NCBI GenBank assembly: GCA_910579615.1
Contig: CAJTUA010000004.1
Coordinates: 207,427 to 271,426 of the forward strand
Direction: 5' to 3'
From: an uncultured Lachnospiraceae bacterium
GTDB taxonomy: Bacteria; Bacillota; Clostridia; Lachnospirales; Lachnospiraceae
Length of the DNA: 64,000 bases
Below are positions 1-9,186 of this stretch, piece after piece; position 1 is the stretch's first letter, and each line of letters begins with the position of its first letter. The notes under the pieces were generated by a model. It did no database searches, was not told the DNA's origin, and saw nothing but the letters and a program-made list of their open reading frames with translations. Made by a program: the position numbers and the translations under genes.

Positions 1-1077
1 GAGGGCGAAGGCCGCTCCTATGATTCCGTGATTCGGCGCGATATGAAAATAACGGATAAAAATATCCAAAAACTTTGTACAGATATGAAAAACGTTGCCC
101 TCAAAAATTGTAAGAATGAATCTCAGCGCCAGTCGGTAAAGGATGTAACAAAAAATGTCCTGCTGAGCTGGGGAATCTTGGCGGAAGCAGAGGATGGCAG
201 CATTCATCCTACCAATGCGTATGTATTTTTAACCGGGCAGGATACGTTCCTTTCCAAAATCCAGTGTGGTATGTTCAAGGGTACGAATCGCGCAATTTTT
301 GTAGACAAACGCGATTATGAGGGGATGCTCTGGCAGCAAACCAAAGATGCATTTCAATTTGTGCTCCGCAATATCCATCTTGGTGCAAAAATCGAGGGAA
401 TTTACCGCAAAGATATTTATGAACTGCCTCCGGACAGTATCCGGGAGCTGATTATCAATGCGGTAATGAATTGCAGTTTCCTGCAGTCCTCCCATATTCA
501 GGTTGCCATTTATGATGACCGTTTGGAAATCACATCACCGGGCGGACTGATGCCGGGTGTGACAATCGAGCGCATGAAAGAAGGATATTCCAAAATCCGG
601 AACCGTGCGATTGCACATGCGTTTTCCTACATGAACTTAATTGAAGGCTGGGGCAGTGGTATCCCGAAGCTTATGCAGGCAATGAGGGAATATGCCCTGC
701 CGGAACCGGAATTTGTGGATATGGAGATTGCATTGCGGATTAATCTTTACCGAAAACTTCCTGATACCAAAACAGATATATTACCGCCAGAAATCAATGT
801 ACAAAAAAAAGAAAACCCTCAGAAAAGCGCCGGAAAAGTGCCGGGAAAGTGCCGGAAAAGCACCGGAAAAATTCAAAATATTCCTGCATTATCAACACAG
901 CAAAAACAAATCATTGGATACATCGAAACGAATGGACAAATATCCTCTGCAGAAGCAGAGACACTACTGAATGTAAAAGGCCGAAGAGCAAGAGCTATAT
1001 TAAATGATATGGTAGCAAACAACCTGATTGCAAAAATCGGTGCCTCCAGAGGAACAAGATATATTCTTTCCGGATAA
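1..1077 (+). CDS. RecG-like / Schlafen AlbA_2-type ATP-binding protein, 5' end outside the window
   Basis: The frame is already open at base 1, so this is the C-terminal ~358 codons of a longer gene. The middle resembles the HATPase_c_4 region of AlbA_2/RecG-like putative transcriptional regulators: a SPGGLMPG stretch followed by RNRAIAHAF and EGWGSGIPKL are typical family landmarks. The usual NAxxHRxY motif reads NAVMNCSF, so the ATP-binding end of this motif is altered. A lysine-rich linker (about codons 265-290 of the visible part, with repeated GK-P-GK units) leads to a C-terminal winged-helix-like segment beginning LSTQQKQIIGYI. A GTG at 28 is only an internal codon. These proteins are often regulators near stress or mobile genes; the exact role is unknown. 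Confidence 0.75.
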   Translation, partial: EGEGRSYDSVIRRDMKITDKNIQKLCTDMKNVALKNCKNESQRQSVKDVTKNVLLSWGILAEAEDGSIHPTNAYVFLTGQDTFLSKIQCGMFKGTNRAIFVDKRDYEGMLWQQTKDAFQFVLRNIHLGAKIEGIYRKDIYELPPDSIRELIINAVMNCSFLQSSHIQVAIYDDRLEITSPGGLMPGVTIERMKEGYSKIRNRAIAHAFSYMNLIEGWGSGIPKLMQAMREYALPEPEFVDMEIALRINLYRKLPDTKTDILPPEINVQKKENPQKSAGKVPGKCRKSTGKIQNIPALSTQQKQIIGYIETNGQISSAEAETLLNVKGRRARAILNDMVANNLIAKIGASRGTRYILSG

Positions 1078-1184
1078 TTTTCAGGGAAACATATTGGCTC
1101 AACCAAAAAAGGCCAATGGATAATTAAAGTATAATTTGTGCGAATATTTTAAAAAAAATCACAACTATAAGGAGACCCCAAAAC

Positions 1185-1799
1185 ATGTTAGATAACACCG
1201 GATTTAATTTATGGGCAAACGATTACGACAAGACCGTTTCGCTCTGCGAGGAAGAAAATGAATACCCGTTCGCAGGCTACAAGTCTGTGCTGAATACCAT
1301 CTACAACCGCATCAAGACAGGCGGCGGAAAATGTATACTGGATATTGGTTTTGGCACCGGAATTTTGTCCAAGCGCCTTTATGACGAAGGCGTTCAAATC
1401 TATGGCATCGACTTTTCCGAAGAAATGATAAAACTCGCGAAAGAAAAAATGCCGGATGCCACCCTGTTGGAATACGATTTTTCCAAAGGCCTTCCATGCG
1501 CGTTAAAGGAGCTGAAATTTGATTATATTGTCAGCACTTATGCAATCCACCATCTGGCTGACGAAGAAAAAATTAAATTTTTAAAAGAACTGCAAAACCA
1601 TCTTGCGGACGGCGGAGAAATTCTTATCGGCGACGTTGCCTTTGCTACCATGCAGGAGCAGGATGCCTGTATGCAGAAAAGCGGGGATGAGTGGGATGAT
1701 GAGGAATTTTACATTGTTGCAGAAGACCTTGCAGGAGATTTCCCCGGGCTTGAATTTATAAAAATCAGCCATTGTTCCGGGGTATGCGTGATAAAATAA
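1185..1799 (+). CDS. class I SAM-dependent methyltransferase
   Basis: 204 residues. The Rossmann-type motif I is CILDIGFGTGILS (about residues 51-63), followed by the acidic GIDFSEEM ribose-binding motif and a FDYIVSTYAIHHL motif IV. The overall length and order match small-molecule or rRNA/tRNA Methyltransf_25/11-type enzymes. The ATG is preceded by AAGGAGA at a good distance. The gene is followed 38 bp later by a NUDIX gene and then an HD hydrolase on the same strand, suggesting a loose operon. The substrate cannot be told from sequence. Confidence 0.85.
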   Translation: MLDNTGFNLWANDYDKTVSLCEEENEYPFAGYKSVLNTIYNRIKTGGGKCILDIGFGTGILSKRLYDEGVQIYGIDFSEEMIKLAKEKMPDATLLEYDFSKGLPCALKELKFDYIVSTYAIHHLADEEKIKFLKELQNHLADGGEILIGDVAFATMQEQDACMQKSGDEWDDEEFYIVAEDLAGDFPGLEFIKISHCSGVCVIK

Positions 1800-1837
1800 G
1801 GCAATTATTTTTTGTTTGGAAAATTAAGGAGATATCC

Positions 1838-2347
1838 ATGAACACAATCAACATATTGGGCAGCAACCGCCACAAAACCTTTACAAAAACCCGCAAGGGC
1901 TGCCGTGGGATTGTTCTGCGCGGCGGAAAACTGTTGCTCTCCCGCGAATTAAATACGGATTACTGGCTAATCCCCGGCGGTGGTCTTGAAGCGGGTGAAA
2001 GCCTGCCGGAATGCTGTGAGCGGGAGCTCCTCGAAGAAACAGGCTTCTGCACAAAAGCCGGGGAATTATTTTTGACCATCAATGAATATTACGAAGAATA
2101 TCAATATGTAAGCTACTATTTCCTCTGCGAAATTCTTGGAGAAGGAAAGCAGCATCTGACGGATGCCGAGCGGGCGCGAGGGCTAATCCCCGCATGGCTT
2201 CCCTTAGAAAGCGCAATTGAGATTTTTAAAGCTTATCCATCTTACGCTGCCACGAACGAAGAAAAACGTGGCTCATACCAGAGGGAATATACGGCACTTT
2301 CCGAATATCTGAAACTACCACCAAGGAGGTGTATCCATGAACCATGA
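1838..2347 (+). CDS. NUDIX hydrolase
   Basis: 169 residues from the ATG at 1838, chosen because AAGGAGATATCC sits directly in front of it; the longer open frame from 1772 overlaps the methyltransferase and has no comparable site. The Nudix box is clear: GGGLEAGESLPECCERELLEE fits GX5EX7REUXEEXGU. It would hydrolyse a nucleoside diphosphate linked to another moiety in the cytosol; the substrate is not predictable. Its 3' end overlaps the next gene by 11 bp, which implies translational coupling. Confidence 0.88.
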   Translation: MNTINILGSNRHKTFTKTRKGCRGIVLRGGKLLLSRELNTDYWLIPGGGLEAGESLPECCERELLEETGFCTKAGELFLTINEYYEEYQYVSYYFLCEILGEGKQHLTDAERARGLIPAWLPLESAIEIFKAYPSYAATNEEKRGSYQREYTALSEYLKLPPRRCIHEP

Positions 2348-3014
2348 TACCTATTCTCTTCTTGAAAACTACATGCTTTCCTGCATGGACGATTCCGCCC
2401 ATGACAAGGAACATATTTACCGCGTCCTGTACAATGCACTGGAAATCGCAAAAACCGAACAGGGTGTTGACTATGATGTTTTGATTGCTGCATGTTTGCT
2501 GCACGACATCGGGCGGAAGGAACAATTTGAAAACCCTGCCCTATGCCATGCCGCAGTCGGTGCCGAAAAAGCGTACCATTTTCTCACAGGGCACGGCTTT
2601 GAGCCTTCCTTTGCAGAACGGGTAAAGCACTGCATCCGCACACACCGCTACCGCGAGGGCAGCCAGCCAGAAAGCATCGAGGCAAAGATTTTGTTTGATT
2701 CGGACAAAATCGATGTTACCGGGGCAATCGGTATCGCCCGCACGTTAATTTACAAAGGTATCGTTGGCGAACCGCTCTACTCTGTTTCGCCGGACGGTAC
2801 GGTCTTAGACGGAAAAGAAGATACTGCCCCGTCATTTTTCCATGAATATCATTTTAAGCTAAAGAAAATATATTCCGGTTTTTATACCGCGCGCGGAAAA
2901 GAGATTGCGGCAGGGAGGCAGAAAACCGCGGAGGATTTTTGCCAGCGCTTGTATGAGGAAGCAAGTATGCCGTACAAAAACGGACGCACGGAGCTTGAAC
3001 ACCTTTTGCAGTAA
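2337..3014 (+). CDS. HD-domain phosphohydrolase
   Basis: 225 residues. H22 (SAHDKEHIYRV), the HD doublet in CLLHDIGRKEQFE and a later D in LFDSDKIDVTGAIG give the H...HD...D metal-binding pattern of YedJ/YfhB-like HD hydrolases. The ATG at 2337 follows AAGGAGG and lies within the end of the NUDIX gene. Co-translation with a NUDIX enzyme suggests nucleotide or metabolite clean-up, but this is inference from position only. Confidence 0.87.
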   Translation: MNHDTYSLLENYMLSCMDDSAHDKEHIYRVLYNALEIAKTEQGVDYDVLIAACLLHDIGRKEQFENPALCHAAVGAEKAYHFLTGHGFEPSFAERVKHCIRTHRYREGSQPESIEAKILFDSDKIDVTGAIGIARTLIYKGIVGEPLYSVSPDGTVLDGKEDTAPSFFHEYHFKLKKIYSGFYTARGKEIAAGRQKTAEDFCQRLYEEASMPYKNGRTELEHLLQ

Positions 3015-3103
3015 ACATTGCAAAAGTTCCGACCGGGCGGAACACGGAATATCCCCCCAAAAAACATGCCGGAACATTTTATAGAGCGGAGGTCAGCCAT
3101 CCT

Positions 3104-3658
3104 ATGCTGCAACAAAATGAAAATGCATTTATCAACGACACCGAATACACTGTGTTAAAGCTCCTCGGCAAGGGGAAGGGCGGCTATTCCTACCTTGCCA
3201 AAGGAAAAAATGGGCGCTGTGTTTTAAAACAAATCCACCACGAGCCCTGCGATTACTACCAATTCGGGAATAAAATCGAGGCGGAAATCAGCGATTACCA
3301 CCGGCTTTCCAAAATCGGAATCCGGATTCCGAAGCTGTTGGACGTGGATATGAAGCGGGAGCGCATTTTAAAGGAATATATTTCAGGAGAGACAATTTTT
3401 GAATTGGTACTCCACGACCAGATGCACCCCAAATATCTGGAGCAAGTGCGCGAAATGTGCACCCTGCTCTACGCGGCGGACACAAATATTGATTATTTTC
3501 CGACGAATTTTATTGTGAAGAACGGCGTGCTCTTCTATATTGATTTTGAGTGCAACGATTATATGGAGGAATGGAATTTTGAAAACTGGGGCATTAAGTA
3601 TTGGTCAAAAACACCGGAATTTCTGCAGTATGTGAAAGAACATGAAAAAACAATGTAA
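3104..3658 (+). CDS. small protein-kinase-like (Bud32/RIO-like fold) protein
   Basis: 184 residues, shorter than a normal Ser/Thr kinase. An N-terminal glycine-rich loop (LGKGKGGYSYLAKG) and VLKQ lysine are followed by KEYISGETI as hinge, a DYFPTNFIV segment that stands for the catalytic D-x4-N loop, and YIDFE for the DFG metal-binding motif. The layout is like the compact kinases used on small molecules or on themselves. The ATG has GGAGG about 13 bases upstream (gagcggaggtcagccatcct). The substrate is unknown. It stands alone between the HD gene and the AraC-type regulator. Confidence 0.72.
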   Translation: MLQQNENAFINDTEYTVLKLLGKGKGGYSYLAKGKNGRCVLKQIHHEPCDYYQFGNKIEAEISDYHRLSKIGIRIPKLLDVDMKRERILKEYISGETIFELVLHDQMHPKYLEQVREMCTLLYAADTNIDYFPTNFIVKNGVLFYIDFECNDYMEEWNFENWGIKYWSKTPEFLQYVKEHEKTM

Positions 3659-3815
3659 TCGCAGCAACCGTATCCCCAACCACTTGGAAAACCATTGCAG
3701 CGCCTGAACAAAAGCGCAAAGTGTTGATATTGAAAAATCCCTGACACATTTCCGCAAAAAAAATCGGGCATACTACCTTTTATTCTGCTATAATGTTTTC
3801 CAAGGAGGCGAGAAC

Positions 3816-4682
3816 ATGGAATGGGCTAAATCTATCAGCGAAGCAATTGAATACATCGAAAACAATATCACAAAGGATATATCCGCAGAAAAAATCGCGG
3901 CGCATGTCAATATCTCACCCTTTTATTTCCAGAGGGGCTTTGCCTTGCTCTGCGGCTTTACCATTTCTGAATATATCCGCAACCGCAGGCTGGCTCTCGC
4001 CGCGGGGGAGCTTGCTGTAAGCGGCACAAAGGTAATTGATGTAGCAATCAAATACGGTTATGATTCGCCGGACGCCTTCACAAAGGCTTTTACCCGCTTC
4101 CACGGTGTCACTCCTTCGATGGTGCAGAAAAATCATGTGACGATGAAAACATTCGCACCGCTAAAAATCAAATTATCATTAGAGGGAGGTTATATGTTGG
4201 ATTACAAATTAGTCAAAAAAGAAAGTTTCAAGATTATGGGGTTGTCAAAGATGTTCCCTTACGATGGTGCAAAGGAGGTAATTCCGCGTTTCTGGGAGGA
4301 GTATTATGCGAAGGGAAATGGCAAATATGTCTGCGGAATGTTCGGCATCAACATCGACGAATCGATGATGGACCCGAAGCAAAATGAATTTGAGTATATC
4401 ATTGCTGACCCTTATAACCCGGCGAAAGAGCTGCCCGAAGGTTTTGTTACAAGAACCATACCGGAGTTTACCTGGGCGGTTTTCCCTTGCAAGGGACCGG
4501 TTGCAGAAACCCTGCAGGATACGAACACGAAAATTTTCTCTGAATGGCTCCCTGCGCTCAGGGAATATGAATTTGCTGCCGGATACTGCGTTGAGATGTA
4601 CGAGGATGCCGGGAAATATCCAAAAGGAACGGCGGATGAAAATTATTACTGCGAGATTTGGATTCCGGTAAAAAGAAAGTAG
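3816..4682 (+). CDS. AraC-family regulator with GyrI-like effector-binding domain
   Basis: 288 residues. The first ~105 residues hold the two helix-turn-helix units of AraC/XylS proteins (EKIAAHVNISPFYFQRGF; then DVAIKYGYDSPDAFTKAFTRFHG). Residues ~128-288 form a SOUL/GyrI-like effector-binding domain (LVKKESFKIMGLSK near its start, ending CEIWIPVKRK). This architecture is common in Clostridia for regulators sensing small hydrophobic drugs. AAGGAGG precedes the ATG, and a TATAAT at 3789-3794 lies close upstream. No transporter target is adjacent. Confidence 0.9.
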   Translation: MEWAKSISEAIEYIENNITKDISAEKIAAHVNISPFYFQRGFALLCGFTISEYIRNRRLALAAGELAVSGTKVIDVAIKYGYDSPDAFTKAFTRFHGVTPSMVQKNHVTMKTFAPLKIKLSLEGGYMLDYKLVKKESFKIMGLSKMFPYDGAKEVIPRFWEEYYAKGNGKYVCGMFGINIDESMMDPKQNEFEYIIADPYNPAKELPEGFVTRTIPEFTWAVFPCKGPVAETLQDTNTKIFSEWLPALREYEFAAGYCVEMYEDAGKYPKGTADENYYCEIWIPVKRK

Positions 4683-4865
4683 GAAACAACGTTCGGATTT
4701 CCGTCTTGATTTTCTCCCTCCAAAATGCTATGATGTAAAAAAAGCAGGAGGAATATTTGGTATGGGAAGATATGTTATGTTTGCATAGCACTGGCTATTG
4801 CAATGAAAAAATGAATTGTTATAGCCATTGCTGACCTAAAAGAAATTCGAATTTAGGAGGCAAAC

Positions 4866-5159
4866 ATGAGCTATAAAAGAGCAGAAGAAATTCTGCCTGC
4901 GGAGATTATAACGCTGATACAGCAATATGTTGACGGGCAAAATATCTATATTCCAAGGAAAACGCAAAAGCGCAGGGAGTGGGGCTTTTCCACCAACACA
5001 CGGCAGGAGCTTAACCAGAGGAATGAACAGATTTACGCAGATTACCTTGCCGGGATAAAGGTTTGTGAACTGGCAAACCGATATTTCCTGTCCGTTAAAA
5101 GCATACAGTACATTATCCGAAAAAAGAAAACACAGGGTAGTGAGTCGGTACGTTCCTAG
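4866..5159 (+). CDS. CD3324-family / Mor-like small DNA-binding protein
   Basis: 97 residues. The opening SYKRAEEILPAEIITLIQQYVDGQNIYIPRK and the later TNTRQELNQRN and helix-turn-helix-like VCELANRYFLSVKSIQYII match the small CD3324-type proteins of Clostridia, which are related to the Mor transcription activator. AGGAGG precedes the ATG. A TGGCTAT/ATAGCCA inverted repeat lies ~30 bp upstream (4792-4828). Function is presumed transcriptional regulation; the target is unknown. Confidence 0.75.
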   Translation: MSYKRAEEILPAEIITLIQQYVDGQNIYIPRKTQKRREWGFSTNTRQELNQRNEQIYADYLAGIKVCELANRYFLSVKSIQYIIRKKKTQGSESVRS

Positions 5160-5417
5160 TATCGGCTCGCTGCCATTTTTCCCTTTTCCCTTTGGCGCAG
5201 TCTTTTTTATAATTGTTTATGCGGTGGACAAATCATCATATTTCGATTATACTTCGATATAGGAAACCCATAAAATCCCATATCCGTAAGAAAAGCAGGG
5301 AATTCATGAAATCATTTATGAAAAACAGATGTTCAAACAGCAAAAATAAATATCCAAACAAGCAGGATGGAACGTGCTTGCAGGATGCACAAAACAGGAA
5401 AGGGGCAATAAAATAAA

Positions 5418-6284
5418 ATGTACGAAATAAAAAAAGATTACCGCGACAATGCCGCGCTGCGGCGAAGTTTTAATGAATTGGCAGGGCAGACGTTCGGGCT
5501 TAATTTTGAGGACTGGTACCAGAATGGTCTGTGGAACGATAATTATAACCCGTATTCCGCCGTAAAGGACGGCGAAGTGATTGCAAATGTCTCCGTAAAT
5601 AAAACAGATATGATTTTTGACGGCAGCGTAAGGCATTTTCTTCAGCTTGGAACCGTTATGACCAGGGAAACATTCCGCAGGCAGGGGCTGATACGGGAAA
5701 TCATGGCGGCAATCGACGCGGATTACTGCGGAAAAGCAGACGGCTTCTATCTTTTTGCCAATGACAGCGTGTTGGAATTTTATCCGAAATTCGGATTCAA
5801 AAAGGCAACCGAATACCAGTATTCCAAAAAACTGTCAAACACCGGGGAATGTCTGTTTGAAAAAATCCCCATGTACACCGCACAGGACTGGGGTGCACTT
5901 GCGTCCGCCATGGAACGCAATGTTTTCCGGGGCAGGCTTGATATGGTGAATAACAGGGAGCTGATTTTGTTTTACGTAACGAAATACATGCAGGAGAATG
6001 TGTATTATCATAAGGAGAGCGATACTTATGTGATTGCCGAATTGAAAAATAAGAAACTTTTCCTGCACAATGTATTTTCCGGCACGCTTGACGGCTTGGA
6101 CGAAGTAACCGCACTGTTTGGGCGGCATATCAATGAGGTCACGCTTGGTTTTGTGCCGCAAAGAAAAGAAAACTGCGTGGAAAAAGAGCTCCACGAGGAG
6201 GACTGTACGTTCTTTGTCCGGGGCGGCGGGCTCCGGATTTTTGGTGAGGAGAAGCTGCGGATTCCGTCGCTCTCCCACGCGTGA
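5418..6284 (+). CDS. GNAT-family N-acetyltransferase
   Basis: 288 residues. The N-terminal half contains the acetyl-CoA-binding pattern LGTVMTRETFRRQGLIREIM (R-x-x-G-L) with a preceding beta strand, then FYPKFGFKKA near the end of the GNAT fold. A C-terminal extension of ~130 residues, ending in FFVRGGGLRIFGEEKLRIPSLSHA, is seen in the clostridial GNAT/SCP2-like group. AAAGGGG lies before the ATG. It ends a run of unlinked plus-strand genes. Substrate unknown. Confidence 0.83.
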   Translation: MYEIKKDYRDNAALRRSFNELAGQTFGLNFEDWYQNGLWNDNYNPYSAVKDGEVIANVSVNKTDMIFDGSVRHFLQLGTVMTRETFRRQGLIREIMAAIDADYCGKADGFYLFANDSVLEFYPKFGFKKATEYQYSKKLSNTGECLFEKIPMYTAQDWGALASAMERNVFRGRLDMVNNRELILFYVTKYMQENVYYHKESDTYVIAELKNKKLFLHNVFSGTLDGLDEVTALFGRHINEVTLGFVPQRKENCVEKELHEEDCTFFVRGGGLRIFGEEKLRIPSLSHA

Positions 6285-6389
6285 ATTGCACAATCCGCAT
6301 AAAGAGATAATCTTTTGAATCATTTGTGGGAATGCCAAACCCATTTTTCCAGTAAATTTAAACTTTTTCAACATTCGTGCGGAATTATG

Positions 6390-6418
6390 TATACAAAATA
6401 CGAAAAATACGGTATAAT
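6390..6418 (+). promoter_or_regulatory. probable sigma-A promoter of the EAL gene
   Basis: TATACA, a 17 bp spacer and TATAAT, placed 32 bp upstream of the EAL start codon. The -10 is perfect and the -35 matches 4 of 6. Confidence 0.5.
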
Positions 6419-6449
6419 CAAAGAAAATTATTTTGATTGAGAGGCATGG

Positions 6450-8579
6450 ATGAATATTTCAGAGCACGCATTATGGAAACAATTTTTTGGCGAGGTATGG
6501 GAAACACTTATAAAATCGGACAACCGCACGGGTGCCTTTTTACTCCGCAAATCGGACGGGCTTACACTGCTTGATGAAAATGCAATGAGGATTTTAGACC
6601 TTAAGCATACCCCGGACTGCGAGCGGATGCTACATATATTGCACATCATTGAGGTGAACATAAAATCCGGCGCGCCTTTGCACCTTCACTATCTCCCGGA
6701 GATGGATGGCTGCACCGCGGGCTTTTTCCGCCTGGATGTTGACCCGGAGCACGCGAACGCACCGGATATTTCCCGGAAATTTTTTATGCTGTTGGAGCAG
6801 AATCTGTTTTTCTACCATTACCAACCGATTGTAAATGCCCGCACGGGCGAGATTGTTGCCTATGAATCCCTGATGCGCACCGACCGTAATATCGGGCTGA
6901 CCCCTGTGCAGATTCTTGATATTGCATCCGATTTTAACCGCCTTTACGACATTGAAAAAGCGACCATGCGCAATAATTTTACATATTTAAAGGAGCACCG
7001 CAAGCTGTTCCACAACCGCAGGCTTTTTATTAATTCCATCCCTTCCCACATGCTGAACGAAAAGGATTTCCGGGAAATTTGCGAGGAATTTTATGATTTA
7101 TTTGAGCATATTGTTGTAGAATTTACGGAGCAGACCGAGATTACGGATGACTCCCTTGCCTGCATCCTTGAGCGGCTGACCTGCAACGGCATCCAGCTCG
7201 CCATCGATGATTACGGAACCGGATATTCAAACACTTCCAATCTGCTGCGTTACAATCCGGATATTGTAAAAATTGACCACTCCCTGATTGCCTCCATTGA
7301 CACGAACCATAAGACCCGGAAAATCGTTTCGGGCATTATTGACTTCCTGCACAATAGCGGCTATACCGCCTTAGCGGAAGGGGTAGAAACGAGCGCGGAG
7401 CTGCGTGTTATGATTGAGCTCGGTGTGGATTTAATTCAGGGATATTATGTTGCCCGCCCGGCACCGGTATTGCTTGAGCATATCCCGGATGAGATACGCG
7501 ATGAGATTGTCCAGTTTAACCTAGAAGTTTCCGACCAAACACAGCGGGTATACCGCCCGCGCCAGCATGAAACCGTTGACCTGCGCAAATTGGCAGCGGA
7601 GCATTACAGTGATATCTTGTTGGAGGTTTCCTCCATCACGCTTATCGGGGAGAAAAATCTTCCGGTCTGCCTTCCGGTTACGGTAAAGGATGGCACGGAC
7701 TGCACAATCACGATGATAGATGCCGATATTGTTTCCCTCTCTGCCCTTGCCGCCCTGCGCATCGGTGATAACTGCCATGTCTGCCTTGTCTGCGAGGGGA
7801 ACAATAAGTTTGAACAGAAAGGGATTTTTATCCCGCTCAGCTCCTCCCTGCGCCTGGAGGGCGACGGTTCCCTGTCCATCTTTTCCGAGCATCTGGACTG
7901 CTGCGGCATTGGCACGGACAGCCTGACCAGCTACGGGGCAATTACGGTCGCGTTAAATGGCAGACTCGATATCACCGTGAACGGAGAAAAATGTGTCGGC
8001 ATAGGCGGCGGCAAAAATACCGGAAACCATCCTATCCGCCTGTTATCCGGCGATGTTTATATCAACTGCAACGGCACGAACAGCCTTGCCGTTGGCTGCC
8101 GCACCGGAAATTCGATGATTTCCATCAAGGGATGCGCGCTGCACACGCACCTGCTCTCGGCGACCTGTGTTGGGGTTGGCGCCTTAAGGGGGAGCGTGGA
8201 CGTGCAGATGGAAGATTTCCATTATGAATGTGTTGCTTCCGGGCTGAATCTGACCGCGGTTGGCGCGTTGGAGAATGGCAGCGGACAAATGCTGATTTCG
8301 CGCGGTAAGGTCGGGGCGACTTTAAAGGGCAAGCAGCTGACCTGTATCGGAACGACGAACGGAGCGATTGATACGGATTTGCTCTGTTCGAAGGTTGTTT
8401 TGTACTGCGAGGGAAATTCCGCCTGCGGTATTGGCGATATGGCGGGCGGCGGCAATGTGGCGATTACGAATTCGGAGCTTGTCCTGACGTTTCTTTCTGC
8501 TGCGACGCGCAGTTTTGGGACGGAGCATGGGAAGCTTACGATTACGGGCGGGATGCGGACGGTACATATCAATGAGTAA
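6450..8579 (+). CDS. c-di-GMP phosphodiesterase (EAL) with repeat-built C-terminal domain
   Basis: 709 residues, no signal or membrane segment. Residues ~1-110 are an unassigned N-terminal domain. Residues ~115-350 are an EAL domain with all residues expected of an active enzyme: E139 (ESL), N195, E224, D253-D254 (DDYGTGYS), K274, E310 (ALAEGVE) and Q330. It should cleave c-di-GMP to pGpG in the cytosol. Residues ~470-700 hold eight units of 27-31 residues, each centred on a [CAV]-x-G-[IV]-G-like turn (near 486, 517, 548, 575, 604, 633, 660 and 689) followed by alternating hydrophobic residues, as in a right-handed beta-helix or solenoid. This half may sense or bind a partner. No GGDEF is present in this window. 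Confidence 0.9.
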   Translation: MNISEHALWKQFFGEVWETLIKSDNRTGAFLLRKSDGLTLLDENAMRILDLKHTPDCERMLHILHIIEVNIKSGAPLHLHYLPEMDGCTAGFFRLDVDPEHANAPDISRKFFMLLEQNLFFYHYQPIVNARTGEIVAYESLMRTDRNIGLTPVQILDIASDFNRLYDIEKATMRNNFTYLKEHRKLFHNRRLFINSIPSHMLNEKDFREICEEFYDLFEHIVVEFTEQTEITDDSLACILERLTCNGIQLAIDDYGTGYSNTSNLLRYNPDIVKIDHSLIASIDTNHKTRKIVSGIIDFLHNSGYTALAEGVETSAELRVMIELGVDLIQGYYVARPAPVLLEHIPDEIRDEIVQFNLEVSDQTQRVYRPRQHETVDLRKLAAEHYSDILLEVSSITLIGEKNLPVCLPVTVKDGTDCTITMIDADIVSLSALAALRIGDNCHVCLVCEGNNKFEQKGIFIPLSSSLRLEGDGSLSIFSEHLDCCGIGTDSLTSYGAITVALNGRLDITVNGEKCVGIGGGKNTGNHPIRLLSGDVYINCNGTNSLAVGCRTGNSMISIKGCALHTHLLSATCVGVGALRGSVDVQMEDFHYECVASGLNLTAVGALENGSGQMLISRGKVGATLKGKQLTCIGTTNGAIDTDLLCSKVVLYCEGNSACGIGDMAGGGNVAITNSELVLTFLSAATRSFGTEHGKLTITGGMRTVHINE

Positions 8580-8599
8580 GGGGGAAAGCGGGTGGGGAA

Positions 8600-8692
8600 T
8601 GCCTTTCCCTTTCCCCGCCGTATGACGCGCGTGTTGCAAAACTTCTGGTTTTCATGTACATTGAATGCACATTCTCACCCTGCACATAAAAA
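8600..8692 (-). repeat. dispersed hairpin repeat, family 1, copy a
   Basis: Most diverged of five copies. Read on the minus strand it starts ATGTGCAGG directly after the terminator T-tract of the nuclease gene, then AATGTGCAT, TACATGAAAA and TTTTGCAACACGCGCG, matching the other copies at 41.1, 51.0, 54.8 and 55.8 kb. Confidence 0.6.
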
Positions 8693-8732
8693 TGGCTTCC
8701 AAACGGATAATCTCCCCGTTTTCGGAAGCCAT
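8692..8732. terminator. bidirectional terminator between EAL and nuclease genes
   Basis: ATGGCTTCC pairs with GGAAGCCAT, extended inside by ACGG/CCGT. A-runs lie on both sides, giving U-tracts for either strand; it can end both converging transcripts. Confidence 0.75.
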
Positions 8733-8738
8733 TAAAAA

Positions 8739-9167
8739 TCAGTGCCATACTTCTTCTATTTTTTCTGTTCCATATTTCAGATTCCCTCTGCATTGTTCCA
8801 TAAACCGCCGGAAAACAGGCTTTTGGATATTGTGTGTCCTGGTTTTGCTTGTGACAATCCGATAATAAAATGTATATTTTTCGAGTTCTTTTTCTAATAA
8901 GCGCCTTGCGCCTTCAAGCTGAGGAACCGCATCCTCCAGATGCCCTCCTTTAAGCTCAATGAAATATGCATGGCACCGCGAATCGTTAAGCACCAGAAAA
9001 TCACAGCACTTTGTATTGTCCACAAGTCCTTTATCCAAGCGGTACTGCCTTACTTTGTACCCCTTTGGGGAATTGTCGATTCGGTGTTCCCGTGAATGCC
9101 CTGTGTCTCTTGAAACGATTCTTTGCTGCTGTGGCTTACACAAGGATTTCTCCTCCAAAAGCAACAT
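8739..9167 (-). CDS. small PD-(D/E)XK nuclease-like protein, partner of the upstream ATPase
   Basis: 142 residues. D56 (CCDFLVL), then E71-L-K73 (YFIELKGG) and Q83 reproduce the D-x(n)-E-x-K core of PD-(D/E)XK nucleases, with predicted strands around D56 and E71-K73 and a helix after Q83. The ATG follows GGGGGAT, 19 bp after the stop of the ATPase gene, so the two are almost certainly one transcript. ATPase plus small nuclease pairs of this kind (compare AbiL, PARIS and Gabija-like logic) often act against phages or plasmids. I do not recognise this exact family; the nuclease assignment rests on motif spacing only. Confidence 0.62.
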   Translation of the reverse strand: MLLLEEKSLCKPQQQRIVSRDTGHSREHRIDNSPKGYKVRQYRLDKGLVDNTKCCDFLVLNDSRCHAYFIELKGGHLEDAVPQLEGARRLLEKELEKYTFYYRIVTSKTRTHNIQKPVFRRFMEQCRGNLKYGTEKIEEVWH

Positions 9168-9186
9168 ATCCCATCCCCCTTTCGCT

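Noticed and set aside
5213..5416. 67-codon frame before the GNAT gene
   Set aside because: Basic low-information composition, no ribosome binding site, likely chance.
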